Part shown: positions 43,413 through 53,268 of the stretch, piece after piece
Layout of the letters: each line of letters starts with the position of its first letter
Position numbering within the stretch: the stretch's first letter is position 1
DNA from: RH-AL1 sp965198485
GTDB taxonomy: Bacteria > Pseudomonadota > Alphaproteobacteria > Rhizobiales > Beijerinckiaceae
Direction of reading: 5' to 3'
DNA length: 64,000 bases
NCBI GenBank assembly: GCA_965198485.1
Contig: CBDAPQ010000005.1
Coordinates: forward strand, 2,852,001 to 2,916,000
Program-made: the position numbers and the translations under genes
Notes under the pieces: model-generated
Database searches by the model: none
The model's input: the letters and a program-made list of their open reading frames with translations, nothing else
What the model was told of the DNA's origin: nothing

Positions 43413-43619
43413 CGGCGGTCTCCTTTAGGCCAGCGCGAACGTCCGCGCGCCAAGCATCGTTCCGCTTGGGACCACCGCCGGGCGAGAGATGCCGCGTCCG
43501 TCTCGGTCCCGTTGGAGAAGGAATGTCTTCGCGATGGCGCCAATCCGGCGGTTCCTGTCTCTCGCAATCCTCGTCTTCTTAGACTATGTGCCGAGTTTGA
43601 TTTGCTCGAGTACGACGCC

Positions 43620-43913
43620 ATGGCCAAGATCGTCACCGCCAACACGCTTGCCACCGGGCACGTCGTGTTCCTGGCGGCGGACGGCAGCTGGGTGGGTTCG
43701 CTCGCGAATGCGGCGAGCTACGCCGACGCCAACGCCGCCGAAGCGGGTTTGGCCATTGGGCGTCGTGATCAGGACCGTGGACTGATCGTGGACGCTTTCG
43801 TGACCGAGAAAGGCCCGGAGCGGGGCGGGCGACCGACGATGACGCTGCGCGACACGATCCGCGCCTTCGGGCCGACGATCCGCTACCTCCCGGACGGTGA
43901 GGAACAAGGGTAA
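43620..43913 (+). CDS. DUF2849 protein, first gene of the sulfite reduction operon
   Basis: A 97-residue protein, MAKIVTANTLATGHVVFLAA, with the YADANAAEAGLAIG centre of DUF2849. The family is found almost only directly upstream of cysI in alphaproteobacteria, so a role in sulfite reduction is inferred, possibly delivering or holding a component. The ATG at 43620 is chosen. cysI begins 3 bp after its stop codon. Confidence 0.85.
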   Translation: MAKIVTANTLATGHVVFLAADGSWVGSLANAASYADANAAEAGLAIGRRDQDRGLIVDAFVTEKGPERGGRPTMTLRDTIRAFGPTIRYLPDGEEQG

Positions 43914-43916
43914 AGC

Positions 43917-45561
<1,645 letters not shown>

Positions 45562-45575
<14 letters not shown>

Positions 45576-46374
45576 AGCCACCAAGGTCGAGGATGTCCGG
45601 CAGGACGGGCTCGGCCTTGGCAAGGTCGGCGCCGCCGAGATCGGAGTCGGCCACGAGGACGCGGACGAACTCGCGCGGCACGCGGCCGAACTAGCCACGC
45701 GCTACGAGGATTCCTCCGCCGAGACGCGGCTGCGTGTCGCCATCCGCGATCTGTTTCCCGGCCGCATCACCCTGGTCTCGAGCTTCGGTGCGGACTCGGC
45801 CGTGTTGCTCCATCTCATCGCGACGATCGATCCGGCGACGCCGGTGACCTTCGTCGACACCGGCATGCTGTTTTCCGAGACCTTGGCCTACCGCGACCGT
45901 CTCATCGCCCGGCTTGGCCTTACCGCAGTGACCAGCTACGCGCCCGAGGCGGCCGAGCTGGCAGAGCAGGATCCGGAAGACTTCCTCTGGGCCCGCGAGC
46001 CGGACCGCTGCTGTCACATCCGCAAGGTTTTGCCGCTGGCGCGCGCGCTCGAGGGTTACGACGCCTGGATCTCAGGCCGCAAGCGCTTCCAGTCGTCCAC
46101 TCGCGAGCATTTGGCCGTCTTCGAGGCCGAGGGCACCCGCGTGAAGGTCAACCCGCTGGCGGACTGGTCGGCCAAGGACGTGCTGGCGGCCATGGACCGG
46201 TTCGGTTTGCCCAGGCATGAACTCGTCGCCAAGAACTACCTGTCGATCGGCTGCGTGCCCTGCACCAGCCCCGTGCGCCAAGGCGAGGACGCCCGCGCCG
46301 GCCGCTGGCGCGGCAACGCCAAGGTGGAGTGCGGAATCCACACCGACTTCCCGCACGCCAGCGACGGGATCTGA
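45562..46374 (+). CDS. cysH: Adenylyl-sulfate reductase (APS-reductase-type CysH)
   Basis: A 270-residue PP-loop enzyme that reduces activated sulfate to sulfite with thioredoxin. LVSSFGADSAVLLHLI is the PP-loop. The cysteines CCHIRKVLPL and GCVPCTSPV are those that bind a [4Fe-4S] cluster in APS reductases and are missing in PAPS reductases. The catalytic Cys is in the C-terminal VECGIHTD. The ATG lies inside the cysI end, and the stop shares one base with the next gene (TGATG). Confidence 0.94.
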
Positions 46375-46844
46375 TGGCCTTTTACGCCAACGGCAGGTTC
46401 GCGGACGATCCCTGGATCGGACGCGAGATCCTTTCGATGGGGCAGTGGCAGGACAGGCGCGGCGATGGCCGTCTGCCGGAGACGTTCGGCCTGCGGCTCG
46501 AACCCGGCGTGGACATCGAGAAGACTGAGCTCGAGCTGGACGTCATCTCGCTGATCGAGGTTTTGTTCCCTAAGTTCACCGACGGGCGCGGCTATTCCAT
46601 GGGATGGCTGCTGCGCCGGCGACTCGGCTACCAGGGCGAGATGCGTGCCGTCGGCGACGTGCTGTTCGACCAGATGCAGCTGATGGTGCGGTGCGGCTTC
46701 GACGCTTTCGAGATCATCGATCCCGCAACCCTGCGTCTGCTGGAGAGTGGCCGCTCTATCGCGACCATTGACAGGTTCTACCAGCCCGGTCTCGAACCAG
46801 AAATCTCCGCCGGCACGCGCCCTTGGGCGAGACGCTCCGCCTGA
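46374..46844 (+). CDS. DUF934 family protein (sulfite-reductase-associated)
   Basis: A 156-residue protein with the DUF934 core VISLIEVLFPKFTDGRGYSM, RRLGYQGEMRAVGDVLFDQ and LMVRCGFDAFE. The family is regularly the last gene of cysI-cysH operons in proteobacteria and is annotated as an oxidoreductase without proven activity. The ATG at 46374 overlaps the cysH stop by one base, so it belongs to the same mRNA. Confidence 0.9.
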   Translation: MAFYANGRFADDPWIGREILSMGQWQDRRGDGRLPETFGLRLEPGVDIEKTELELDVISLIEVLFPKFTDGRGYSMGWLLRRRLGYQGEMRAVGDVLFDQMQLMVRCGFDAFEIIDPATLRLLESGRSIATIDRFYQPGLEPEISAGTRPWARRSA

Positions 46845-46944
46845 GGCGAAGCTGTCCGATCCGGAGTTCCGACCGGTCCGGCGGGCGGAACCTTGTCCTC
46901 TGACGGCCTGTTGATTTCGCGATAGACATTGGACGGAGACCGAG

Positions 46945-47508
46945 ATGCCGAGCATCAAGGAAGCAAGGATTCTCATCATGGCGACCGACGGCTTTGAGCA
47001 GTCCGAGCTGTTCGTTCCGCTGGACAAGCTGCGGGCTGCCGGCGCCACGGTGCATATCGCGGCTCCGAAGAAAGGGCCGATCAAGAGTTGGGATGTCGAC
47101 AATTGGGGCAAGTCGGTCGATGCCGATATGGAGATCGATGACGTCGATGCCGACGAGTTCGATGCGCTCGTTCTGCCCGGCGGCCAGATCAACCCCGACA
47201 AGTTGCGCATTAACGAGCGCGCCGTCGAGCTGGTGCTTGACTTTCTCGACTCCGAGAAGATCGTCGCTGCGATCTGCCATGCGCCCTGGCTTCTGGTCGA
47301 AGCCGATGCCGTCGAAGGTCGAACGCTGACTTCATGGCCTTCGGTTAAGACCGATATCGAGAATGCTGGCGGCGATTGGGTCGATGAGGAAGTCGTCGTC
47401 GACGACAACATTATCACAAGCCGCTCGCCCAAGGATCTCGACGCTTTCACCGCCAAGATCATCGAGGAACTCGAGACCATGGGCGGTGAGGTCCGCCAGT
47501 CAGCCTGA
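46945..47508 (+). CDS. DJ-1/PfpI family protein
   Basis: A 187-residue protein with MATDGFEQSELFVPLDKLRA, LVLPGGQINPDKLR and the nucleophile elbow AAICHAPWLLVEA, where the Cys is the conserved residue of the family. SRSPKDLDAFTAKIIEEL ends the domain. This subgroup (YhbO/PfpI) is linked to glyoxal or methylglyoxal detoxification and protein deglycation. It is preceded by a GGAGACCGAG ribosome-binding region and lies 100 bp after the sulfur operon, probably separately transcribed. Confidence 0.9.
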   Translation: MPSIKEARILIMATDGFEQSELFVPLDKLRAAGATVHIAAPKKGPIKSWDVDNWGKSVDADMEIDDVDADEFDALVLPGGQINPDKLRINERAVELVLDFLDSEKIVAAICHAPWLLVEADAVEGRTLTSWPSVKTDIENAGGDWVDEEVVVDDNIITSRSPKDLDAFTAKIIEELETMGGEVRQSA

Positions 47509-47518
47509 ACACTTCCCT

Positions 47519-47552
47519 CAATAGCTGCGGCGCCCGCGTTGGACGCCGTTTT
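47519..47552 (+). terminator. Possible terminator after the PfpI gene
   Basis: CGGCG at about 47528 can pair with CGCCG at about 47544, followed by TTTTC. The stem is short and the loop is long, so this is a weak candidate. Confidence 0.3.
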
Positions 47553-47591
47553 CATTAGGCCGCCGGCTGGCGGACATGAACGGAACGAAAC

Positions 47592-47996
47592 ATGCTAGCC
47601 GAACTCGATCCGCAGAAAGTCTGCTTCCTCATAGTCAAACTGCGCGAGTTTGGCGTTCAAGCCGAACCTGATCTCGGCGGCGGCTCCGATGCCACCGACG
47701 ACGGCTTCGTCGCCGTCTTCAACGACGAGGCCAATCCTTCCGTGGTGAAGGAAGCCGAAGGTTTGATCCAAGGCATGGACGTTGATGAGCAGCAGGAACT
47801 CATCGCGCTGAGCCTCGTGGGCCGCGGCGATTATTCCAAGGAGGAGTGGCGCGACGCAATGACGGCAGCGGCCTCGCACCCCGAGCCGACCACGTCGGCG
47901 TTCCTAATGCAGAACCCGACCGTATCGGACGATCTCGAAGAGGGTCTCTCGCTCTTCGGGTTCTCCTGCTCCGACTTCGAGACGTCGCGCCTCTAG
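47592..47996 (+). CDS. DUF3775-type protein
   Basis: A 134-residue acidic protein starting MLAELDPQKVCFLIVKLREF. The stretch LIQGMDVDEQQELIALSLVG continues into RGDYSKEEWRDAMTAA and corresponds to DUF3775, a small domain of alphaproteobacterial proteins with no known function. The C-terminus LEEGLSLFGFSCSDFE is also family-like. The ATG at 47592 follows CGGAACGAAAC. It converges on the next gene, and the two 3' ends overlap by a few bases. Confidence 0.75.
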   Translation: MLAELDPQKVCFLIVKLREFGVQAEPDLGGGSDATDDGFVAVFNDEANPSVVKEAEGLIQGMDVDEQQELIALSLVGRGDYSKEEWRDAMTAAASHPEPTTSAFLMQNPTVSDDLEEGLSLFGFSCSDFETSRL

Positions 47997-48310
47997 ACGA
48001 GACGCGGATCATGCGGCATGCGGCTCGCGTCATACGTCATATCGGCGAGATCCAGCCAGAGGATCTGTTCCAGGCCCGCGAGCACCGGGACCTGGGACCC
48101 GGCCATGGCAGAGGCCACAGCGCGCATCTCGCCCTCGCGACCATCTCTAGCGAAACGGCCAACACGGGCGACAGCGTAGTCACCGATACTCAAGCCCTTC
48201 TCCGTCGCGACGCGCTTGACGGTGGCGGCAAACCCTCCGCCGACGCTCGCAATGGCGGCTTCGGCAACCGACCCGACTGCGAAACTCCGAATGACTTCAT
48301 TGATCAGCAT
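47993..48310 (-). CDS. Conserved hypothetical protein
   Basis: A 105-residue protein beginning MLINEVIRSFAVGSVAEAAI, then GLSIGDYAVARVGRFARDG and QVPVLAGLEQILWLDLADMT. It is largely helical with no signal peptide or membrane helix. The start at 48310 is supported by GGAG a suitable distance upstream (revcomp of ctcc at about 48320). The sequence has normal protein character, but no function is recognised. Confidence 0.6.
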   Translation of the reverse strand: MLINEVIRSFAVGSVAEAAIASVGGGFAATVKRVATEKGLSIGDYAVARVGRFARDGREGEMRAVASAMAGSQVPVLAGLEQILWLDLADMTYDASRMPHDPRLV

Positions 48311-48435
48311 CGTCGTGATCTCCGAGCCTCGCGGCACAGCATGCCGGCGAACTAAGACCAAAGCGTGACTCAGCCGCCGCGGCGAAGTTAGAACACGTGA
48401 CCACTTTCGTAAAGATTACGTGAATTCAGCAGGTT

Positions 48436-49239
48436 CTATAGCTCTTGTACAATCGAGAGGCAGAGTTTATTGAGAAATTGTCGAACGTCCGGCACGCCTG
48501 CAAGTCTATGGTGCGCAACCGTTCGCTCGCAATCGTGACCCACTTTGATGGAGACGCCGCCTAGCGCGTTCACGCTGTCGAACCCGTGCTCGTCGGTCAA
48601 GTCGTCGCCGATGAATAGCGGCACCCGTCCGGCGAAGGGCACGGTCTCCATGAACGTCGCGATCGCGCAGCCTTTGCTGCTGCGGCTCGACTTCACTTCC
48701 GCCACCATCTTGCCGTGTTGGACCATGAGGTCCAGACCGGCGACGGCGTCTTCCAGGAAACGACCGACCTCGCCTTCCCGCATCGGCACGCGCCGGAAGT
48801 GCACCGCCAGCGCCGCACCTTTGTCCTCGAGAACAAGGCCCTCATGCGCCTCAACGAAGGCCTGGGCGAGAGGGCGGACTTGTGCCAGGGCGGCCGCATC
48901 CCTCGCCTCGCGCCGGCCGTCGGGCCAGCGCATGTCGGCGCCGTGCGTGCCGCCGGCAGCGAGCACCAGGGGCGCCATGATCCTATCGAGGTCCTCGATC
49001 ATGCGGCCGCTGATCAGCGCTAGCGCGCCGCCGGTCCTGTCTCGCAGCGTGCCGAGCGCAGTGCGCAACTCGTGGTCGGCAACGACGTCCTGCGGCCGCT
49101 CCTTGAAGCCGAGCAACGTTCCGTCGACGTCGAGGAACAGCGCGGTGCGGGCGGGATCGATCCCGCGCTGCCAATCGAGGGCTTCAACCATGCCTGTTCT
49201 CCGCGAGGGTCCGAGCTCTTCTGCCGCAAAGCCGTTCAT
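48436..49239 (-). CDS. otsB: Trehalose-6-phosphate phosphatase
   Basis: A HAD-superfamily phosphatase that makes trehalose from trehalose-6-phosphate, an osmoprotectant. The catalytic motif is ALFLDVDGTLLGFKERP (DxDGT). LALISGRMIEDLDRI, VEVKSSRSSKGCAI-type cap contacts and FIGDDLTDEHGF (motif IV) follow. Length is 267 residues from the ATG at 49239, or 251 from the ATG at 49191. The synthase otsA is not in the window. Confidence 0.92.
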   Translation of the reverse strand: MNGFAAEELGPSRRTGMVEALDWQRGIDPARTALFLDVDGTLLGFKERPQDVVADHELRTALGTLRDRTGGALALISGRMIEDLDRIMAPLVLAAGGTHGADMRWPDGRREARDAAALAQVRPLAQAFVEAHEGLVLEDKGAALAVHFRRVPMREGEVGRFLEDAVAGLDLMVQHGKMVAEVKSSRSSKGCAIATFMETVPFAGRVPLFIGDDLTDEHGFDSVNALGGVSIKVGHDCERTVAHHRLAGVPDVRQFLNKLCLSIVQEL

Positions 49240-49254
49240 GAGAGAAGCGTGGGC

Positions 49255-49920
49255 ATGTCCGAAAATCTCCGCCGCGCCCTCGCCGATGCCAGCCGCGAAC
49301 TCGTCCGCCTCGGCCTAAACCAGGGCACGGCCGGCAACATCTCGGTGCGCCACGGCGAGGAGATGCTGATTACGCCTTCCGGCGTCCCGCCGGAGCGGAC
49401 CGGGCCCGAAATGATGGCGGCGATGATGCTCGTCGGCGGCGAGGAGCCGGCCTGGCAAGGACCGAACAAGCCGTCGAGCGAATGGCGCCTGCATCGCGAT
49501 ATCCTCCGTCACCGCGCCGACGTCGGCGCCATCGTGCACACGCATTCGTTCTACGCCACCGTGCTGGCGACCCAACATCGCGAAATCCCGGCGCTGCATT
49601 ACATGATCGCGGCCTTCGGCGGTCCGCGGATCCGGTGCACGCCCTACGTGCCCTTCGGCACGCAGGGCCTGTCCAACCTCGTCCTCGGACACCTCGGGTC
49701 GCTCCACGGCGTGCTGCTCGGTAATCACGGCATGGTCGTCACTGGCCGAGATCTTGAGCAGGCCATGTGGCGCGCCACTGAGCTCGAGACGCTCGCCAAG
49801 CTGACCGTCATATCCGACGCGACCGGTACGCCGGTCCTACTCGGCGACGACGAGATCGCGCGCACGGTCAAGCGCTTCGCCGACTACGGCTTGGCGGCAA
49901 CCAGGACCCAGGAAGCCTGA
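49255..49920 (+). CDS. Class II aldolase/adducin family protein
   Basis: A 221-residue protein: GLNQGTAGNISVRHGEEMLIT, SSEWRLHRDIL, the zinc-binding VHTHSFYATVLA and GNHGMVVTGRDLEQAM. The three His residues and the acid/base Glu region place it with fuculose-1-phosphate and ribulose-5-phosphate-4-epimerase-type aldolases; the substrate is unknown. The ATG at 49255 follows GAGAGAAGCG. It is divergent from otsB with only about 15 bp between starts, so their promoters must overlap the coding ends. Confidence 0.9.
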   Translation: MSENLRRALADASRELVRLGLNQGTAGNISVRHGEEMLITPSGVPPERTGPEMMAAMMLVGGEEPAWQGPNKPSSEWRLHRDILRHRADVGAIVHTHSFYATVLATQHREIPALHYMIAAFGGPRIRCTPYVPFGTQGLSNLVLGHLGSLHGVLLGNHGMVVTGRDLEQAMWRATELETLAKLTVISDATGTPVLLGDDEIARTVKRFADYGLAATRTQEA

Positions 49921-49927
49921 CGCACGC

Positions 49928-50368
49928 CTACCAGGCGCCGACGTTCTCCATGCTCGTCCAAGGCTCGGCCGGCTGCTTGGCCGGGCCTTTCTGCAGGATC
50001 TCGATGGAGATGTTATCGGGGGAACGGACGAAGGCCATGTTGCCGTCTCGCGGCGGCCGGTTGATGGTGACGCCCGCCTTCATGAGCTTGTCGCAGGTCG
50101 CGTAAATGTCGTCGACTTCGTAGGCGAGGTGCCCGAAGTTGCGACCGCCATCGTATTTTTCCGGGTCCCAATTGTAGGTGAGCTCAACCTCCGGCGCGCG
50201 TTCGGCCTTGGAGCGCTGACCATCGTCGGGAGCGGCGAGGAAGACGAGCGTGAACCGCCCCTTTTCGCTCTCCTTGCGGCGCACCTCCTCGAGGCCGAAC
50301 TTGTTGCAGTAGAAGTCTAGGGCCTTGTCGAGGTCGGCAACACGAACCATCGTGTGAAGATATTTCAA
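49928..50368 (-). CDS. gloA: Lactoylglutathione lyase (glyoxalase I)
   Basis: GloA isomerises the glutathione-methylglyoxal hemithioacetal to lactoylglutathione. The 146-residue protein has the four metal ligands of the family in order: His5 (KYLHTMVRVADLDKALDFY), Glu in EVELTYNWDPEKYD, His in FGHLAYEVDDIY and Glu in ISIEILQKG. It ends 8 bp from the stop of the convergent aldolase gene. The PfpI protein nearby may act on the same class of toxic aldehydes. Confidence 0.95.
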   Translation of the reverse strand: MKYLHTMVRVADLDKALDFYCNKFGLEEVRRKESEKGRFTLVFLAAPDDGQRSKAERAPEVELTYNWDPEKYDGGRNFGHLAYEVDDIYATCDKLMKAGVTINRPPRDGNMAFVRSPDNISIEILQKGPAKQPAEPWTSMENVGAW

Positions 50369-50460
50369 TTCCAGACTCCATCATTGGCGCCCGGCAACGT
50401 GTCGGTGCCGCTGTCGATCCATGCTATGGGGCTCGCCACCGCCAAGCTGTTCGGGGTTCC

Positions 50461-51861
50461 TTGACCGATTACGCCGCCATAACCCGGCAGAAGGAGCGCG
50501 CCGCCCTCGTCTCGGTCGCCGTGAAGGTGGCGCTGACGGCTGCCAAATTCGTTGCGGCGATCCTGTCCGGCTCGCTGGCGATGGCGTCCGAGGCCGGCAA
50601 CAACCTCGGCGACGTGGCGGTGACGCTGCTCAGCTTCTACTCGATCCGCGCGGCCGCGAAGCCGGCGGACGACGGTCATCCCTTCGGTCACGGGAAGGTT
50701 GAATCGCTGTCGGCGCTGATCCAGACCGGTTTCCTCTTCGCGCTCGCCCTGTTCATCCTGATCGAGGCCGCCAGACGTCTCGTCTCGGGTGGAGCCGACG
50801 TCCAGCCCGGTCCTTTCGCCTACAGTGTGCTGGTCGTCTCCATTGTGGTCGACGCCACTCGGTGGGCGTCGCTGAACAGGATCGTCAAGGCGACGCGGAG
50901 CGCGGCTCTCGCCGCGGACGCCTTGAACTTCCTCACCGACATCGTCGCGTCGTCGCTGGCGTTGGCCGGCCTGCTCGCCGCCTCCGTCGGTTTCGGCTCG
51001 GGCGACACCATCGCGGCGGCGGCGGTGGCGCTGTTCGTCGGCGTCGCCGGCTTTCGACTAGGTCGGGAAACGGTGGACACGCTCATAGACGCAGCGCCCA
51101 AGGGCTTCAGTGCCCCGATCCGCACTACGATCGCCCGCGTCTCCGGCGTCATCGGGGTCGGCGCGCTCCGGCTGCGTCCGATCGGCGACATCGTCACCGG
51201 CGAAGTGACGGTCCAAGTATCGCGCACGCTGTCCGTCGAGCGGGTCGCGGCGATCAAGGCACAGGTCGCGGCGGCCGTCGCCTACGCGCATGACGGCGCT
51301 CAACTCACGGTGAGCGAGGAGCCCGTCGCGCTCGACGACGAAAGTGTGGTGGAACGCACTCTCCTCATCGCCAGTCGACGCCGCGTGCCGATCCACCACG
51401 TGACGGTGCAGACGCTCGGCAGCCGCACGTCGGTGAGTTTCGACGCCGAAATCGACGGCCGCCTCCCGCTCGGGCAGGCCCACGAGATCGTGTCGGATCT
51501 CGAAGGCGCGATCGGGGACGAACTGGGCGGGGGGTTCGAGGTCGAGAGCCACATCGAGCCACTCGAGATTTTAGAGCGCGCAGGCCGCGAGAGCGACGAA
51601 TGCGACCGCCTACGCGTCGAGAACGCGCTCGCGCGTACCGCGTCGACCACCGACGCTTTGACCGACATCCACAATGTGCGAGTGCGGCACACGTCCGACG
51701 GCCTGATCGTCAACTATCATTGCATCGTCGATCCGAAGTTGAGCGTCGATCAGGTCCACGCTGCCGTGGACGATTTGGATCGCAGCGTGCGCTTGGCGTG
51801 TCATGACGTCGCGCGGATCGTCGGACATGCCGAGCCTTCCCGCGCGCGCGACGAAGCCTGA
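50461..51861 (+). CDS. Cation diffusion facilitator (CDF) family transporter with atypical metal-site residues
   Basis: A 466-residue membrane protein starting with TTG. The first 210 residues hold about six membrane helices in CDF order (SGSLAMASEAGNNLGDVAVT in helix 2, DDGHPFGHGKVESLSALIQT in helices 2-3, ALAADALNFLTDIVASS in helix 5). The usual H/DxxxD ligand pairs read NxxxD in both helices (NNLGD and NFLTD). The long C-terminal part has one CDF cytoplasmic domain (SFDAEIDGRLPLGQAHEIV, EVESHIEPL) and a second related segment (NYHCIVDPKLSVDQVHAAVD). The substrate is uncertain: metal export is the family default. Confidence 0.85.
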   Translation: MTDYAAITRQKERAALVSVAVKVALTAAKFVAAILSGSLAMASEAGNNLGDVAVTLLSFYSIRAAAKPADDGHPFGHGKVESLSALIQTGFLFALALFILIEAARRLVSGGADVQPGPFAYSVLVVSIVVDATRWASLNRIVKATRSAALAADALNFLTDIVASSLALAGLLAASVGFGSGDTIAAAAVALFVGVAGFRLGRETVDTLIDAAPKGFSAPIRTTIARVSGVIGVGALRLRPIGDIVTGEVTVQVSRTLSVERVAAIKAQVAAAVAYAHDGAQLTVSEEPVALDDESVVERTLLIASRRRVPIHHVTVQTLGSRTSVSFDAEIDGRLPLGQAHEIVSDLEGAIGDELGGGFEVESHIEPLEILERAGRESDECDRLRVENALARTASTTDALTDIHNVRVRHTSDGLIVNYHCIVDPKLSVDQVHAAVDDLDRSVRLACHDVARIVGHAEPSRARDEA

Positions 51862-51865
51862 GTGC

Positions 51866-51868
51866 TTA
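51866..51868 (+). repeat. Target-site duplication, left copy (TTA)
   Basis: TTA directly precedes the left end of the IS element and is repeated at 52765-52767. A 3-bp TNA duplication is typical of the IS1031-like branch of the IS5 family. Read on the minus strand this TTA is also the site of the neighbouring gene's TAA stop. Confidence 0.7.
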
Positions 51869-52764
51869 GAGTTTGTTTGAGAATGCCTCAATGGACGATG
51901 CGTCGCCACAGTAAGCTTCCCATGGCGACGTGGATCATGGCGGTGGAGACGTCGATGCGCTTTTCGTAGTCGCGCACGAGGCGGCGCCAGCGGGTCATCC
52001 AGCCGAAGGTGCGCTCGACAACCCATCGCTTGGGCAGGACCTCGAAGCCTTTCTGCCCGTCGATGCGCCGGATCACCTCGACGATGAACTCCTTGGCGGC
52101 GGCCTTGTCCATGAGCGTGCGCCGGTCGTAGGCGCCATCGGCGAAGAGGTGCTTGATCCACGGCCAGCGCTTGCGGATCGCGTCGAGGATCATCTGCGCG
52201 CCGGCGCTGTCTGAGATGTCGGCCGTGGTCAGGTTGACCATCAGCAGGCGGCCGTCGGTGTCGACGGCGATGTGGCGCTTGCGCCCGACGATCTTCTTGC
52301 CGGCGTCGTACCCGCGGGCGGCGGCGCCCGGCGCCTTGACGCTCTGGCTGTCGAGGATGCCGGCCGAGGGACTGGCCTCGCGGCCCATCCGCTCGCGGTC
52401 GATCATCACCGCCATGTCGTGGATCGACTTGAACAGGAACCGTCGCACGAGGCGGCGGAACCACCAGTACACCGTCTGCCAGGGCGGGAAATCCTTCGGC
52501 AGCATGCGCCAGCCTCCGCCCGAGCGCGCCATGTAGCGGATCGCGTTCAGGACCTCGCGGAGATCGGTGGCGGGCTTGCGTCCGCGCTTCCCGGGCTTGG
52601 GCAGGAACGGACGCATCCGCTCCCACTCCTCATCGGTAAGGTCGGTCGGATAACGCTTGGTCTTCTTGGCGATCTCGGCCATCCGACCGCGGCTTGCTGA
52701 TGTCCACATCACAAGCTTGAATCACGCTACGAAAACCGCGGCAACGCCATTCTCAAACGGGCTC
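51869..52764 (-). mobile_element. IS5-family insertion sequence, complete
   Basis: An 896-bp element bounded by imperfect 19-bp inverted repeats: GAGTTTGTTTGAGAATGCC at 51869-51887 and, on the other strand, GAGCCCGTTTGAGAATGGC at 52746-52764 (15 of 19 identical). It is flanked by the direct repeat TTA (51866-51868 and 52765-52767). One transposase gene fills it. All parts are intact, so it was probably active recently. It sits in the gap between two convergent genes. Confidence 0.9.
51888..52712 (-). CDS. IS5-family transposase
   Basis: A 274-residue DDE transposase in one frame, without frameshift. LTDEEWERMRPFLPKPGKRG and EVLNAIRYMARSGGGWRMLP form the DUF4096-type N-terminus. The catalytic residues are in ILDSQSVKAPG (first D), HLFADGAYDRRTLMD (second D) and WVVERTFGWMTRWRRLVRDYE (E with the YREK-like signature). 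The start could be the 52712 codon or the ATG at 52682 (MAEIAKKTKRYPTDLTDEEW). The stop abuts the left inverted repeat. Confidence 0.95.
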   Translation of the reverse strand: MMWTSASRGRMAEIAKKTKRYPTDLTDEEWERMRPFLPKPGKRGRKPATDLREVLNAIRYMARSGGGWRMLPKDFPPWQTVYWWFRRLVRRFLFKSIHDMAVMIDRERMGREASPSAGILDSQSVKAPGAAARGYDAGKKIVGRKRHIAVDTDGRLLMVNLTTADISDSAGAQMILDAIRKRWPWIKHLFADGAYDRRTLMDKAAAKEFIVEVIRRIDGQKGFEVLPKRWVVERTFGWMTRWRRLVRDYEKRIDVSTAMIHVAMGSLLWRRIVH

Positions 52765-53085
52765 TTAGCGCACGAGATGTGTATTGTACCCGATAGTGGG
52801 ATGGTACACGCGACCAGCGAGCATTCCGCAGGTGTCGCACTCGAGACGGTGGAGCTTGACATCGAGCCCATCGAACTCGGACAGGGAGCACTCGTCACCC
52901 AGCCGCATCGCGTCCTCGCAAACCGGACAGCGGAAGCTGACGCGGGTGCGCGCCGTGTGCAGCGTCTGCGCGACGGCCGCGATCTCGCGCTCCAGCTCCA
53001 GACAGAAGGCTTCGGGAACAGGATGGTCATCGCGCGATGAGAGATCGGTCAGAACTTCCGAAAGATCGAAACGGGAGCCGAGCAT
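52765..53085 (-). CDS. Small zinc-ribbon protein of unknown function
   Basis: A 106-residue protein with the ligand pairs CPVCEDAM and CDTCGMLAG, spaced as in a two-CxxC zinc ribbon, after a helical N-terminus (LSSRDDHPVPEAFCLELERE, IAAVAQTLHTA). The start at 53085 is set by CAGGAGAG just upstream; the open frame to 53208 is not needed. Its TAA stop codon is the TTA target duplication next to the IS element, so the gene is still complete. The function is unknown. Confidence 0.65.
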   Translation of the reverse strand: MLGSRFDLSEVLTDLSSRDDHPVPEAFCLELEREIAAVAQTLHTARTRVSFRCPVCEDAMRLGDECSLSEFDGLDVKLHRLECDTCGMLAGRVYHPTIGYNTHLVR

Positions 53086-53268
53086 TCCAACTCTCCTGAA
53101 GGACGACCCCTCATGGCGCGATCGGCGAACGAGAACTCGCCGGTATCTCTCGCCTTGACAGTGCGTCTTTTGCAACTGCAATGCCAACGTATCTACGTTG
53201 CACTGCACATAGCGTCAATTAACCATGCGGAATTTCGATCCATTGTCCGAGGTCGTAGTCGCGCCCGC
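53086..53268. other. Short intergenic region
   Basis: This 183-bp stretch separates the zinc-ribbon gene from the end of the beta-propeller gene. It should hold the promoter of the former. A lone TTAACCAT occurs at about 53219; without a partner half-site it is not called as a CtrA box. Confidence 0.35.

Noticed and set aside
53219..53226. TTAACCAT, resembling a CtrA half site
   Set aside because: No second TTAA at the required spacing.
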